From Pochonia chlamydosporia 170 (lineage: Eukaryota; Ascomycota; Sordariomycetes; Hypocreales; Clavicipitaceae): a stretch of DNA of 64,000 nt. Each line of letters opens with the position of its first letter. Within the stretch, counting starts at the first letter, position 1. The stretch lies in NCBI RefSeq assembly GCF_001653235.2, contig NC_035795.1, positions 1,736,001-1,800,000 on the forward strand. Reading direction: 5' to 3'. This document shows, piece by piece, positions 33,747 to 45,184 of this stretch. Made by a program: the position numbers and the translations under genes. Under the pieces are notes generated by a model that was not told the origin of the DNA, searched no databases, and worked only from the letters and a program-made list of their open reading frames with translations.

Positions 33747-34426
33747 TCACAAAGCGAACACACCACCCACAACAGCAGCAACACCAGCCAAAACAGCATT
33801 CTGGGTCACAACCGGCCCAGCATTTGTACTAGTAGACGCAGCAGCACCGGTCTTGCTCGCAGTATTACTAGCCGTCGTCTGCGCAGCCGTATTAGATCCT
33901 CCCGTCGTGACGGTCGCCCCAGGCGCAGCCGACAGCTTGTCCACCCCAGCGGTAATAGTAACAGGGTACATGAGCGTCTTGTAGCCCGTATCCGTAGTCT
34001 CGGAGGTGCTCGTCACCGAACCCTGCGTGAGTTCGACGTGGCATGCGGCGACGTCCTTGGCCGGGTCGAGCTTACAGTTGGCCTTTTGCGTGCTGCATAC
34101 CAGTTAGCAACCACTTTACCATTCAACTTGGCTTCGAGTAAAACATGAACGCACAAAATCCCCTGCTCGCTGTCAGAGTATCCATAGTTCCACTGCCATG
34201 TCTTCTCGCCCTGGGTGATGGTCGCGCCGTCAGGGGGCAGACCGCACTCGTCAGAGGGTGTTTTGGAGGGACACTTCACGGCGACGGTGGTGGCGCTGGA
34301 GTCGGCGTTGATGACGGACCCGACAAAGGGGGACTTGTCGCCGAGGACGAGGAGGTTGATGGTTGTTGTGTCGGCGGCGAGGGCGGAACCAGCCAGCGCG
34401 GCGAGGAGAGGGAGTGCGCGAACCAT
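33747..34426 (-). CDS. GPI-anchored-type secreted cell-wall protein
   Basis: Exons 34426-34155 and 34092-33747 (62-nt intron, donor GTGCGT) give 205 residues. A signal peptide (MVRALPLLAALAGSALA) is followed by DTTTINLLVLGD, a domain with paired Cys (KCPSK, ECGLP, ANCKLDP, ACHVEL), a Ser/Thr/Ala-rich stalk (about 150-188) and a hydrophobic end (VVTQNAVLAGVAAVVGGVFAL) typical of a GPI attachment signal. Similar beta-rich ectodomains occur in several predicted fungal GPI proteins of unknown function. It is divergent from the next GPI-type gene, 2 kb away, and probably ends up in the cell wall. Confidence 0.82.
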
Positions 34427-36454
34427 TTTGAGTTTTGGTGAGGATTTCTGGCGAAAGAAGGTGTGCTTGGATGATGCAAAGGGCCAAAGGGCGAGAGCTT
34501 TATTTGCAATCCGTCATTAGGGGTAGGAAGTCTCAATGCCGGCGCTAGTACGTTGGAAGTTTGACCTCGAGCAGGCTAAATTCGTGCCTCCACTATCACG
34601 ACGGTGTCATCGTGAAGAGTCGAGACCCTGTGCCTGTTTGGGACGCCACAACACGCGATTGGGTCAGACGGTGGCGGGACCTAATCATTGATTCCCATTT
34701 CTTTGCTCTCTGCTGCAAGGGTCTTCCTGTTCCTCGAAAAAGAGGAGATATGAGTAAGATGTCTCCTCGCAATGAGGGGGCTCCGTCAGAATGCGGCGAT
34801 AAATTTGGTGTGGGAGCGACAAAAGCCGTGTTGTTGCTGGATATGAAAATTGTTCTGGAACATTTGCTCCATAATTTGGTCGAGCTTACCCATGCTCGGT
34901 CAGCGATATAATAAGCTATGTCCCCAGCAAATGTCCAAGCCGCAAAGTGGAAGTTTAGATTAATCTTCATTTATGATGCCAGAGCTGATGCTTGTCGTTG
35001 GTTAGTCATGGATCACGATCGCGCCTGTTTGGTTGGTGGGACGGGATCGATGATGGCTTTTCCCAACGATCCCTGCGCACATGCATTTGCTCATCTGCGC
35101 CAAAAAGCAGCGGCACTGAATTGCCGATGTCCATCACCAACACATCCTGCATCAGAAAGACATCTGCGAGCGAGGGCAGGGCCTTCGGTCGACGTGGGGC
35201 CATCTGCACGGCACGGACTTGACTTGTAGTCACAGGACCAGACACAAATTGACTTTTTGATATCACGGCCGGTTCTGAGCGACGAACCGTGAGGCGCATG
35301 AGCCACCCTCGGACCGAGCCGGATTGGCTGCAGCTCTTTCCTTTTGCATCGCATATGGCAACATTGAATAACATTGAATAAAAAGTCGAAACCCGTATTA
35401 ATGCGAACCCGTTTGACAACCCCAAATATCGATGCGCCAATATTTCCGGCCGCCAATCCAAGGTCAACCATCCCTCAACATCTGGAGGATTGTCGGCACA
35501 AGTCTCAGGTCTTGGCGCACAGAAATAGGCTTGGCATTCTCTATAATTCGCACCTTGGCGCCTGTTCATTGCGCAACCGGGCCTTGGCACCGACCAAATC
35601 TCCGCTGAGCCTGGCAAAAGATCCCCACCATCCGCTGTCGCAGTCCAAGATGTCGAGGTTAAAACCCGATTTAGGCCACCGGCTGCTTTTTGTAGCTTGC
35701 GTAACGCTTCCCGATGTTTGTCACAGGGAACGTATGTTCGTGCCCAGAGACTTGGCCTCCCTTGGCGCTCGCCGGCGGCAACATCGGCACCACCAAGCGC
35801 AGTTTTATTAGCCATGTGTTTGAGAGGCCGACGGCTTGGCTTGGAAGGTGAGGAGTGCCGCTTTTCTAGTATGCGTGCCATCATGTCTTGGTGCAGCATT
35901 GGCCGGCAACTAGAGTCGTACAGCGAATTCATGTGCAGCGAGGCATTGTAGTTCAGTTGGGTCGTGATACCATCGCAAAGATTTCTGTTGACAACAGGGA
36001 CTGTAGTTGAGTTTCGCCAGCCACGATTCTCTTATAGTCCAGCTGTTTGCAATCGCTGTCGTTCAAGCCTTGTGTCAAGCCCAGCAAACAGAAAATTCGC
36101 CGATGCCATCTGATTGATTGAAAAGCGTTGAGCGTTTCTTCACGCCGTCCACAGTACTAGGCGCATGTTGACCAAGGGCAGCCATGCCACTAGTACACAT
36201 CTGGACAGAGCCAAGACTCTTGTCAAAAATGAACCGAGACGGCATTTCTTGTCTTCCATCGCCAGTGCTATATTGACCGTTTCTCCCGCCCTCTTTTCGT
36301 CTCATGCCTCGTTTGCAGTGTCTCCCGTCAGACAGAGATTCGCCTCTCTAGCTGCGACAAACCTCATCTTCTTTACCGCAGAGTTGAGCCCTGCCAAACA
36401 CGATTGAGACGAAAAAGCCGCGGGAGACTGGCCGATTGCTGCTACTCTCCGCCC
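34427..36454. other. divergent intergenic region between two GPI-type genes
   Basis: Two kilobases between divergent starts. It contains one unusually long unexplained frame on the minus strand (35006-35932, listed separately). Otherwise I see no repeat, RNA or conserved domain. Confidence 0.5.
35006..35932 (-). CDS. possible hypothetical protein, long orphan frame
   Basis: An uninterrupted ATG-to-stop frame of 308 codons on the minus strand. Such length is rarer by chance than the other intergenic frames here. Against it: the product resembles no family, codon third positions look unbiased, several plus-strand frames overlap it, and no signal or membrane segment stands out. It may be a lineage-restricted gene or chance. 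RNA evidence would decide. Confidence 0.25.
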   Translation of the reverse strand: MNSLYDSSCRPMLHQDMMARILEKRHSSPSKPSRRPLKHMANKTALGGADVAAGERQGRPSLWARTYVPCDKHREALRKLQKAAGGLNRVLTSTSWTATADGGDLLPGSAEIWSVPRPGCAMNRRQGANYRECQAYFCAPRPETCADNPPDVEGWLTLDWRPEILAHRYLGLSNGFALIRVSTFYSMLFNVAICDAKGKSCSQSGSVRGWLMRLTVRRSEPAVISKSQFVSGPVTTSQVRAVQMAPRRPKALPSLADVFLMQDVLVMDIGNSVPLLFGADEQMHVRRDRWEKPSSIPSHQPNRRDRDP

Positions 36455-37275
36455 ATGCATCGACCGACCACCACATTTTCGAGGGCTCTGGCTCTAACAT
36501 TGCTGGCCCTATCGACAGTCTGCAACGCCGATGATGATGATAGCACCCCTACGCCTACGGTCACGACAGCTCCCATCTTTATACCCTACTACAGTGAAGA
36601 TCAATGGTCTGTTGTGCGGGGCAGTATTATCTCGACGGTAGGTCTGATGCCGATCTCTGTCTTGCGCATGCGCGTGTCGACTGACCCGTTCTAAATAGGA
36701 TACGACGGCGACCCAAACGACATACACCATCTTTTGTCCTACAGCAACCCAAGTTGCTTGCGACTTGTCGCTAGAGTTTCCCTTTGTCATTGTCGAAGGC
36801 CCAAGCACGCTCAAGTTCCACGGCACCTTGACCTCTACATAGTACGTTGATCTGAAGCTGCTGCTGTGACGGCTAGAGAATAAACGACACGCGACTAACG
36901 ATTGCTCCTCACAGTATTGCCGATCTGGAATGTAAAATGAACGGAACCACCGCCGCCACTTGCTCTGGCTACTCGAGCTATCGATCCGGCTACACGAACG
37001 GCAAGTACACTGGCCCTACAGAGGTATCGTGGACTTCAACGTTGACGGGATCCAATGTTCACTGGGGCACCCTCACCCTCGCCGATAAGCCGACCGAGAC
37101 GGACGACTCGCTCGACGTAACTGGCACGGATATTGCTGGCCCGACGGTAGCTTCATCAGAGATGTACTATTCCACTCCGACCCAAAGGAGTGGAGTGGGA
37201 AAGCTAGTGTCGACTCGATATTGGACTGGGCTGGCGGCAATTTTAAGCATATTTTCTGCTCTTTTCGTAATATAG
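36455..37275 (+). CDS. GPI-anchored-type secreted glycoprotein
   Basis: Exons 36455-36637, 36699-36841 and 36915-37275 (introns 61 and 73 nt) give 228 residues. The ATG at 36455 begins a signal peptide (RALALTLLALSTVCNA); a longer upstream frame has no better ATG. The mature part has paired Cys (FCPTAT, ACDLSLE, LECKMN, ATCSGY), NGT and Thr/Ser-rich sequence, and the end is hydrophobic (YWTGLAAILSIFSALFVI), as for a GPI anchor. Layout and Cys spacing recall the minus-strand GPI gene at 34 kb, so they may be distant members of one group. Likely wall- or membrane-exposed; function unknown. Confidence 0.82.
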
Positions 37276-40200
37276 CAAAGAGGAGGAACCTAATAAGGGA
37301 CGTTGTGAACAGTATACGGTCGAAGCGGACAGAGTTGAAATGATTCGGATATACCCATAGATGAGTGGCCATTATATGTCGACCAATCTTTGCACGAGGA
37401 ATATGAATGGTCTTGTTATGGAGGAGAGATGAGAGCATTACGGAAGGGCATTGGACCGGATGACCATTGGGATGATTTATGGCAGCCTTGGCTAAGTCTC
37501 GGTTGCTGGAGTTTTAGTCGGAGTTATACCCTGGAGTGGCGCCAACCAAAAAGCGTGGTACGGCGTCTTGTCGTTTTTTCATGCTTTCCGGTCTGGCCTA
37601 GCATTAGAGTGTATCGATTTGATTTGCCCAACAAGGAAAGGATAAACCTGGGCTGTGCCGTAATGTACGGCAAATACAAGGTAATTGGACCATTGAGAGA
37701 ACTGCGTGCCAAAGTGCCGTAGAGTGGTTCGTGTTGACAGTCAAGTGCGTCACGCTTCAAAGTTAGCTCCAGAATAACCAAAGTGAGTCGGTGCATATTG
37801 AAGCTCAAGAGGCAATGAAAACACACGGTTATGTGCGTCAGGTCGACCGCGGTCGGTTTTTAGTGTTGAACGGCGGTCCGCTTGGCGGCATCAAATAGTT
37901 TGTGTAAGATAGCATCAGCCGCATTTACGAGAGTCGGCAGAACCAGTCCCGTTGATGCCGAATCCGTATCCGTCTGGCAGCTGGAGCAAGAAGCAATTTG
38001 AACCAGAATGTTCAGCGTGATGCCCTACTGCATGTCATCAACAGTGGTGGTCTGATGTAGGGTTGCTATTTTTGTGGCATTCAATCCGGTTTGGAACGCG
38101 ATTGGCACAACATGCTGCTGTCCTGCAACGCCAACATACTGCCAGCAAATGCATGAGTTCGTGAAGCAGCTGAATAGGGCAGTGGGAGCCAGCCCTGCTC
38201 CCAGCCACCGGGGTATTGGCTGCGACAGGGTTAAACCATTCGTATCAGAGGGTTTGTGGATGCTGTTAGGTGATCTCGGTGAAGAAGAAGCTAGTGTGGA
38301 ATCTGTTGATTCCATGATCTGATTCGGGATGAGTAACACCAGACAGCACCTTCGGACTCACGGTTTGGTATCCTAGCCTGACACAATTTATTGAAAACTA
38401 ATGAATGCCTAAGCAGTCACCAAGAACGTAATACGAGAAGGAGTCTTTCGATGTGTGGGTCAATATTCCTTCATTGTGAGAGGAGAGGTCCGCTTAGCGA
38501 CACAATGCTTTGTGAGAGAATGTCCGACATCTTGTTTATTAGTTAATGCTGCAGCAATGCTAGCCCTTGGCTCATTGCCAATCCACCATGCCATAGGCTT
38601 CAAAGACACGTAGATGTGCATATATGCCGAGCTAGCAGTCTATACGAGCTAGTCAATGAGAGTTGGTGGTGGGGAAATGGTCGATTGGAGCAGCCCGTCA
38701 GGCGTCATCGTAAAACGGAATCGATCTCGCCGTTGCAACGGAGAATCGAAGGCCGCCGTGATAATGAAGAAAATCATGTGAGAGAGATCGTCGATGGATT
38801 GATGATCAACAGGCACACTTTCCTTGTGGTAGGGACGTTGAACTGGCACTGGGAAAGAACACATGCATGGTGACCTGGTCCTTCCGCATCAAGCAGTCCC
38901 GGCAATGCTTGGGGAAGTTCGGGGAGTGGGAGGGGTCACACAATGTGATGACTGTATTCTACGATTGCTTGAGCGTCCAGCACCAGCTTGGACTCATTCT
39001 TCAACCTCGACTGTTAGTCCATGAGTGACCGACGCCCACAGGCTCGACCAAAGAGCTCACGAGAAAGCAACACAACGCACCGAGCAATATGTCTCTATCC
39101 ACTTTTCATGCTTTTTTGTCTTTTTGGGCCTCCAGCAAAGGGACGAAAATCATGCGCTTTATGGCCCTGCCAACCCAAGTCTGATACACGGAGGCTGTTC
39201 CCATGTTTCAGATCCAGCATCTTTCGATGGCTGTCAGCCAATCCTTTTGGTGCAGCAGTGGCGTTGTCAGCAGTCAGTGGGACCTCTGTCAGAGAAACAT
39301 CACTAGGGTCAGGAGATATGCGGTCAAGCCCCAGTCAATCTTGACTTTAACATTCGAACTGACTGGTTCAAGGACCAACACTGCCCAATCCTCGATGGGA
39401 AACTGGTAACCAGTCAACAGTCAAAAGGGCCGTCTCCAGTAGGCGCAAGTCAACCGGGCCAGCGATGGGAAGACCCTGGTGAACGATCCATGGGCCAGAA
39501 ATCGCCGCAACTTTCCAGATGGCTGGATCCCGAGTCCCTTGCCTATTTCCACCTCCCTACTGATGGGTCGCTGTGCTCAACCGCCCATGGCATTGACGTC
39601 TCATTTCACATCAAACGACTGGTCAATGGTCAGACTGAGTCTTTGTTCTTTTGGCGCGCGCAAACCAGTGCTAGTCGAGGTCGGACGACAAAGACAGCTT
39701 CACACAATGAAACTGGACCTATTGTGACCAATGGCTTGTGAGCATGATGACAAGACCTTCCTTAATTACAGCTCGTGTCGCCCAGAATATTGCTGGTAAT
39801 GGGGACAGCGCCAAGGCGTTTCTCTTTGAACACGAATGAGTGCCTGTCCAACTATTGCTGCACACCGACTGCGGAGGACACTCGCCGAGGCCTGCATGTC
39901 ACATAACTGGTGGATCTGATCTTCGGATGAGGCTTGGAAGAACATCGAGTGGCACACATTGTTTGAGTCTGTGAGACCTGATCGCGCGGGCGAATATTGC
40001 AGGGCCTGTCATCTCAAGATCCATGCACATCTTAGCCGCGCAAACCCCTGCCCGTGCTGTTTGTTGCTCAAAAGGCCGTCTCCTTTTTGGGGCACACAGC
40101 AAGTCTTCCGTCCAAGGCCTCCTTCATGTGTGAATGGCTCACCCCGGAGCCTAGGCCAGCGCATGTGGGTGTATGAAGGCATCCAGACGAAGCCAACCGC

Positions 40201-40999
40201 AGCCCAAAGACCACAATGGTAGGCTGACTCCTCCTCCCTGCCGCACTTGCTTCGCCTAATCGGTACCTGGATTCTTTTTTTGCAGCTCTTTCTTTCAGCC
40301 GGTGTATTTTTGATCCATATATGTACTGTTCGGAGCTCGACCAGTTCGTATTCTTACCGATCTAAGGGGCCGTATCTGTGACCCGGCCGCTTTGTTTCGT
40401 TTCCATTCACTCACCACAACCTATTTCTTCTTCTTTCACACTCAATCACATCTTTCTTTTCGATCGTATTATTGGAGTCCCGGGCAGGTTCCACTCTTTG
40501 AATCTTTTCCCCTTCCTGAACGTAGTCTTCTTGTTCTGTATTGTATTTTGCATATCTTGCCCTGTCTCCCCACCTCTCTTTTCCTTTCCTTCGCTGAATC
40601 TGGGCTATTCCGCTTCTCTTCGACACGTCTTTCAAAGGTGAATGAGAACAAAGGTGTTACACAGAAACGACAATAGACACCGATACAACGACACTTCTTT
40701 GGTTGCTCACTACTTCCCTGAAGGATCCGCAAACAATATTCCATGATTGTTTGCTTCCCTTTCTTGCCGCTTTCAATTCAAAATAAGTCGACCTATATTC
40801 TCGTTTCCCACATCTTCCTGGTTGAAGATTTCAGCATTAGCACATATAACTACCTACATTCATCGCATATTGCACACAAAGGTCACAGATCCAAGGCCAA
40901 ACTCTGCACCCAAACCCTGGCACTGATTGTGTATCCCAACCGCCGTCTCACACAGCTCGTATCACTTTCGCCAGCCTCAGTCATCGAGCAATCGTCAAG
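37276..40999. other. 3.7-kb intergenic stretch upstream of the GH76 gene
   Basis: The longest gap in the right two thirds of the window. No frame above 112 codons and no recognisable product. Around 39350-39740 words such as ACTGG and CCAGT or TGACC recur on both strands. From about 40400 the plus strand is strongly C/T-rich, probably the promoter and a long leader of the GH76 gene. Confidence 0.5.
40405..40640 (+). promoter_or_regulatory. pyrimidine-rich promoter/leader of the GH76 gene
   Basis: About 235 bases with long runs of C and T on the coding strand (for example TTTCTTCTTCTTTCACAC and TTTTCCTTTCCTTCGC), 360-600 bases before the ATG. CT-rich blocks near the transcription start are typical of strongly expressed filamentous-fungal genes. 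Confidence 0.4.
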
Positions 41000-42569
41000 A
41001 TGAAATTCATGAAAAGTGTGCAAGCAGCTGCTGCCCTAAGTGGCATCATTGCTCCCAAAGATCTCAATGTTGACAGCCAAAGTAGGTTTCACAGGCAATC
41101 GTGCATCTCTAGACGGCACATCTTTGACTAACCATTGTCCTAGGCTCTATCCGCAATGTTGCTGCTACCATTGCCTACGAGACCATGAGTTACTACTCGG
41201 GAAACACTACGGACCCCAAGTCAAGGGTATGACAGTTGAACCAATGACCCAGGACTGACGCACAGAGTATCAGGCTAACATTTGTCACTCGTAGGACTTT
41301 GGCAATCTTAAGCAGCCATACTACTGGTGGGTAGCTGGTGCTCTTTGGGGTGCCTTGCTAGATTACTACCATGTCACCACTGATCCCAGCTACAACGATG
41401 TAGTCCTCCAGGCTCTTCTGGCTCCTACCAACCTTGGCCCTAACAAAAACTATATGCCTCCAGAGCACGCTGACGAGGAGGGCAACGACGACTTGTTCTT
41501 CTGGGGCTCTGCCGTGCTCTCTGCCGCTGAGCGTAACTTCCCACAGCCAAAGTCGGAGCTTCCCTCCTGGCTCGACATATCTGCCAATGTATTCGGCCAG
41601 CTTGTCGGACGCTGGGACACCAAGTACTGTAACGGCGGCCTTTTCTGGCAGATTCTTCCTAGCAATCCCAATGGTATGAAGTATAAAAACTCCGTTAGCA
41701 ACGGTGGCTTTTTTCAGCTTGCTGCACGCATGGCTCGGGCAACAGGCAATACTACTTACCTGGAATGGGCTGAGAAGATCTGGGACTGGAACGCCGAAGT
41801 TGGATTCATTGACAAGGACACTTATCGCATCTATGACGGCGCCGGCATCGACACCAACTGCAAGACGACCAACAAGAAGTCATTTTCCTATACTACCGGC
41901 ATCTTTCTCTACGGCGCTGCCATCATGGCTGAACAGACTGGAGACGCCAAGTGGACGCAGCGCACGGAAAAGCTCCTCGACGAGGCGGGCAAATACTTCT
42001 TCACCGGCAAAGACAAGAACATCATGTGGGAGACCGAGTGCGAACCCAAGGGCACCTGTAACTATGACATGATCACTTTCAAAGGCTACCTCTCCCGCTT
42101 CATGTGGCAGACTTCACAGATCATGCCCTCGCTGCGCCAGAAGATCGAGAATCTGCTCATCCCAACTGCCAAGGCAGCCGTAGCTACTTGCACCGGCGGT
42201 AAGAGTGGCCACCAATGCGGCATGAAGTGGTATGTCGGCGGCTTCGATCAGGTGGCCACGCTAGGTGGACAGATGTGTGCTCTTGAAGTCGTGCAAGGCC
42301 TTCTCATCAAGGATGCGCCTGCACCTCTCAAAGCCAAGGACATCAAGTGGAACAAGGACGCCACGTTCAAGCCCATCAACACGTATGCCAACGACCTTGG
42401 AAGTACCAGCAAACGGGACATCTCGCCACCTACTTCGCAAGCTCCTACACAGGCGGCTCCCAGTGGCAAGGAACCTGTCAAGAGTGAGGCAACCGGTGTC
42501 CTTGGAACCAAATGGGCTTTTGTTGCAGTGGCATTTGGTAGTGTTCTTGCAGTTTGGGGGTTGGCATAA
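41000..42569 (+). CDS. GH76 mannan endo-1,6-alpha-mannosidase (Dfg5/Dcw1 family)
   Basis: Exons 41000-41081, 41144-41226 and 41295-42569 give 479 residues. The order is a signal-like N-terminus (MKFMKSVQAAAALSGIIA), a GH76 domain starting at SIRNVAATIAYETMSYY, the catalytic Asp pair in GNDDLFFWG (120-121), YCNGGLFWQI, YKNSVSNGGFFQLAAR, and a C-terminal Ser/Pro stalk with a hydrophobic GPI-type end. Dfg5/Dcw1 enzymes act at the outer plasma membrane and are thought to transfer GPI-anchored proteins from their lipid to wall glucan. That fits its location beside two GPI-type protein genes, although physical clustering does not prove co-function. The usual length is about 450-480 residues. Confidence 0.93.
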
Positions 42570-42947
42570 ACGGCAACACTGACATGTTTGGAGTCATACA
42601 CCACTCAATGGACAAAGGCAATTACTGCTTCTTAGGACAGATATGCATACCTTCCGTTTCCTTTGCAGGAATTCCTCTTTTTTTTTTTGTACATACATAC
42701 CCTAGAGGTACATAACGCGACATGATGATATGGCATGGGTGGTGGAAATACGGCGTTGTACAATCATTCTCCTCCATGGCGAGGACTTTATATAAATGAC
42801 AAATTGGCTAGATAGAATAAACATATGTCACCTTGCACAAGCTCTGCCGATCTCTTTTTGGCCACGTAATATCCTTTCTATGCTCTATATTCAAGGAAGT
42901 AAATTCTTTTGCAAACTCTTCAATCAATCTTGCCCTGGCACTGTCGT
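42570..42947. other. convergent intergenic spacer
   Basis: 378 bases between the GH76 stop and the HIS5 stop on the opposite strand. A T-run (about 42677-42687) and AT-rich sequence suggest the 3' UTRs. No gene is seen. Confidence 0.5.
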
Positions 42948-44232
42948 CTAAGTAGATCCTCTCACCTCCACCAGGGTATTTCTCAGCGACTCCAAAAACC
43001 TCGTCACTTCATCCTCCGTGCCAACAGTGATTCGCAAGCATCCCAAGCAGCCGTGCTCTTTACCTCTAAACCGAACCACCACGCCCTTTTGCTCAGCCAG
43101 CTTCTCATACACTGCCACAGCAGTAGCGTTATCCGGCTTGCCATCGGCGTTCAAAATCTCATACAGCATGAAGTTACTTGCCGTACCGCCCCTCAATCTG
43201 CCGACACCTTCAATGCGAGGTAACTCCTGAATCAACCGTTCGCGCTGGCTTACAATCTTGGCACGATTCGACCTCATAACAGAGAGACCTTTATCACCGA
43301 GAGCGTACTGCGCAAAAGCACTAGTTGGGCTGGCGATATTATACGGCGCCTTCATGCTATTTAGCATGCGGGCAATGGGGGCTGACGTAAAAGCCGCGCC
43401 GAGGCGAATGCCAGCCATGCCAAAGGCCTTGGAGAGGGTCTGCATGACGACTAGGTTGGGATATTCGGCGACGAGTTCAGCGAGGGAGGCATCTTCGGGT
43501 GCGAAATCGATGTACGCTTCGTCGAGGACAACGACGCCATTCCATGTGGGGTGGTTGAGAATCTGCTTGATGTCGTCTTTGGCGAGGAGCGCGCCGGTGG
43601 GATTGCCGGGGGAGCAGAAATATGCTAATTTGATGTTGGGTTCGTGGGTGAGGGCGTCGGTTATAGCTGGCACGTTGAGGGAGAATTCGGGCGCTGCGTT
43701 GAGAGGCACTTTGACGATGTCGATGTCGTTGACTTGCGCGGACACGGAGTACATGCCGTATGTTGGGGGACATGTGAGGATGCGGTCCTTGCCGGGGACG
43801 CAGAAACAGCGTAGCAGGGCGTCAATGGCTTCGTCGCTGCCTACACCGACGAATAGGTTGTCCGGGGTGATGGTCTTGGGTGTGTGGGCGTGGGTGTTGC
43901 GCAGGTTGCACAGCAGTTGCTTCAGTTCCGGTTGGTGAGGATCCGGGTATCTGTGAAGGCCGAGGGGGTCGAGGCCGCCGAGGGTAGATCCCTTGACGTC
44001 GGTTGAGTCGAGAGATGGTCCGTAGGCATTCTCGTTGGCGTCGAGGAGGACATTGGTGCCGTCGTCTTTGTAGTCACTGGGTTCTTTTAGTTCGTCGTTG
44101 AGGAGCTATGGAAGGAGGGGCATCATGATATTCAATGCTGGTGGGGTGGCTGTCTTACTCTCGGGCACAGCGGTATGGCTGGAGTGCCAAGATGTTGGGT
44201 CGCGCGCAGGTTTCTAGGTTAAACGGCGACAT
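42948..44232 (-). CDS. HIS5: histidinol-phosphate aminotransferase
   Basis: Exons 44232-44159 and 44076-42948, joined over an 82-nt intron (donor GTAAGA, acceptor CAG), give 400 residues. The start MSPFNLETCARPNIL and the joined ARDDYKDDGTNVLLDANENAYGP are typical. Other landmarks are the substrate/PLP segment FCSPGNPTG, DEAYIDF, and the PLP-lysine in TLSKAFGMAG (K241). The enzyme converts imidazole acetol-phosphate and glutamate to histidinol-phosphate in histidine synthesis. A TGAGTCA element about 108 bases upstream suggests CPC1/Gcn4 cross-pathway control. Choosing the CAG nearest the GAC codon rather than an earlier CTAG avoids a stop and an odd insertion. Confidence 0.95.
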
Positions 44233-45184
44233 TTTGGTGGTGTAGTGTCTCGGGGGATGGGGAGTGACCAAGAGACAGGATGGATTGGTGTTGTTGAGGC
44301 TAGTTGTTGACGTTTAATAGATAAGATAAGTTTTGGCATTGAGTCAAAATTCCCGCCGAGTACGGAGCTTGCTGACTGCAGAATTGGGCAGGTGGGGCGA
44401 TGTCATGGACAAGGGACGGGAAACTGCCGGTGACGTTTCTAAGTACTTTGTACTCCGGACATTCATCTATTTCTCTTGGTGGTGTCTTTTCTGTTCCCTT
44501 TTGTTTTTAAATAAATGGTAAGCGATTTTGAGCATCAAAGCGTTGTATTTGGCATCTAGTTGAATGGGGTTTGACAGCGGAAGTGGTTGCACGAATCGCC
44601 GAGCAAATGTAAGGATATCTTGCCGGTGCATCAACAAACCTCTTTCATTTTCAGTGTGGTACGATCACATCACAACATGTCTAGCTCAGCATTTACTACT
44701 AATCCAGTAATTAACTGACAAAATTCTCATCGCCAAGTTTATAATGATCGTCGTTTGCTGATATTTGTGTTCCAGTCTGGCTGCCAATTTTGGACGGATC
44801 AACTGCTCATACCCTGTACTTAGGAAGTGGCGTTGCAACATGGCGAGACAAGTCTCGCGTATCTGACCACAAAGCATCGCATTTTTACCAATCCGGTGTT
44901 CTGTACTCTGTATTCCGTCCGGGGTAAGAATTAGTTGTCTTGGGTGCCTTAACTGGACCGTGGAACCAGTCTCAAAACATCTTTATTCTCATCGCCTCAG
45001 ACACGAGCTGCGAAGGCGCTTCAAAGCTAGGTGTTTTCCTCTTTTAATGTTTTGGCCGTCCGTACAAAAAGGATACCTCGAATTGTAGTCTTAGGCCTCC
45101 AAAATCTATTACTAGTCCACCTAGAATCATCAAATTGCTTTCCTTCAAAATATCAAGAAACTCCCATTCCAGGAATTACCTCGT
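44233..45184. other. divergent promoter between HIS5 and the cis-prenyltransferase
   Basis: 952 bases between divergent starts. It contains a TGAGTCA element near HIS5. The rest is moderately AT-rich, with no gene recognised. Confidence 0.5.
44340..44346 (-). promoter_or_regulatory. CPC1/Gcn4-type site (TGAGTCA) of HIS5
   Basis: A perfect TGA(C/G)TCA heptamer sits 108 bases upstream of the HIS5 ATG, the usual position for amino-acid general-control elements in fungal amino-acid synthesis genes. Binding is inferred from motif and gene function. Confidence 0.6.
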
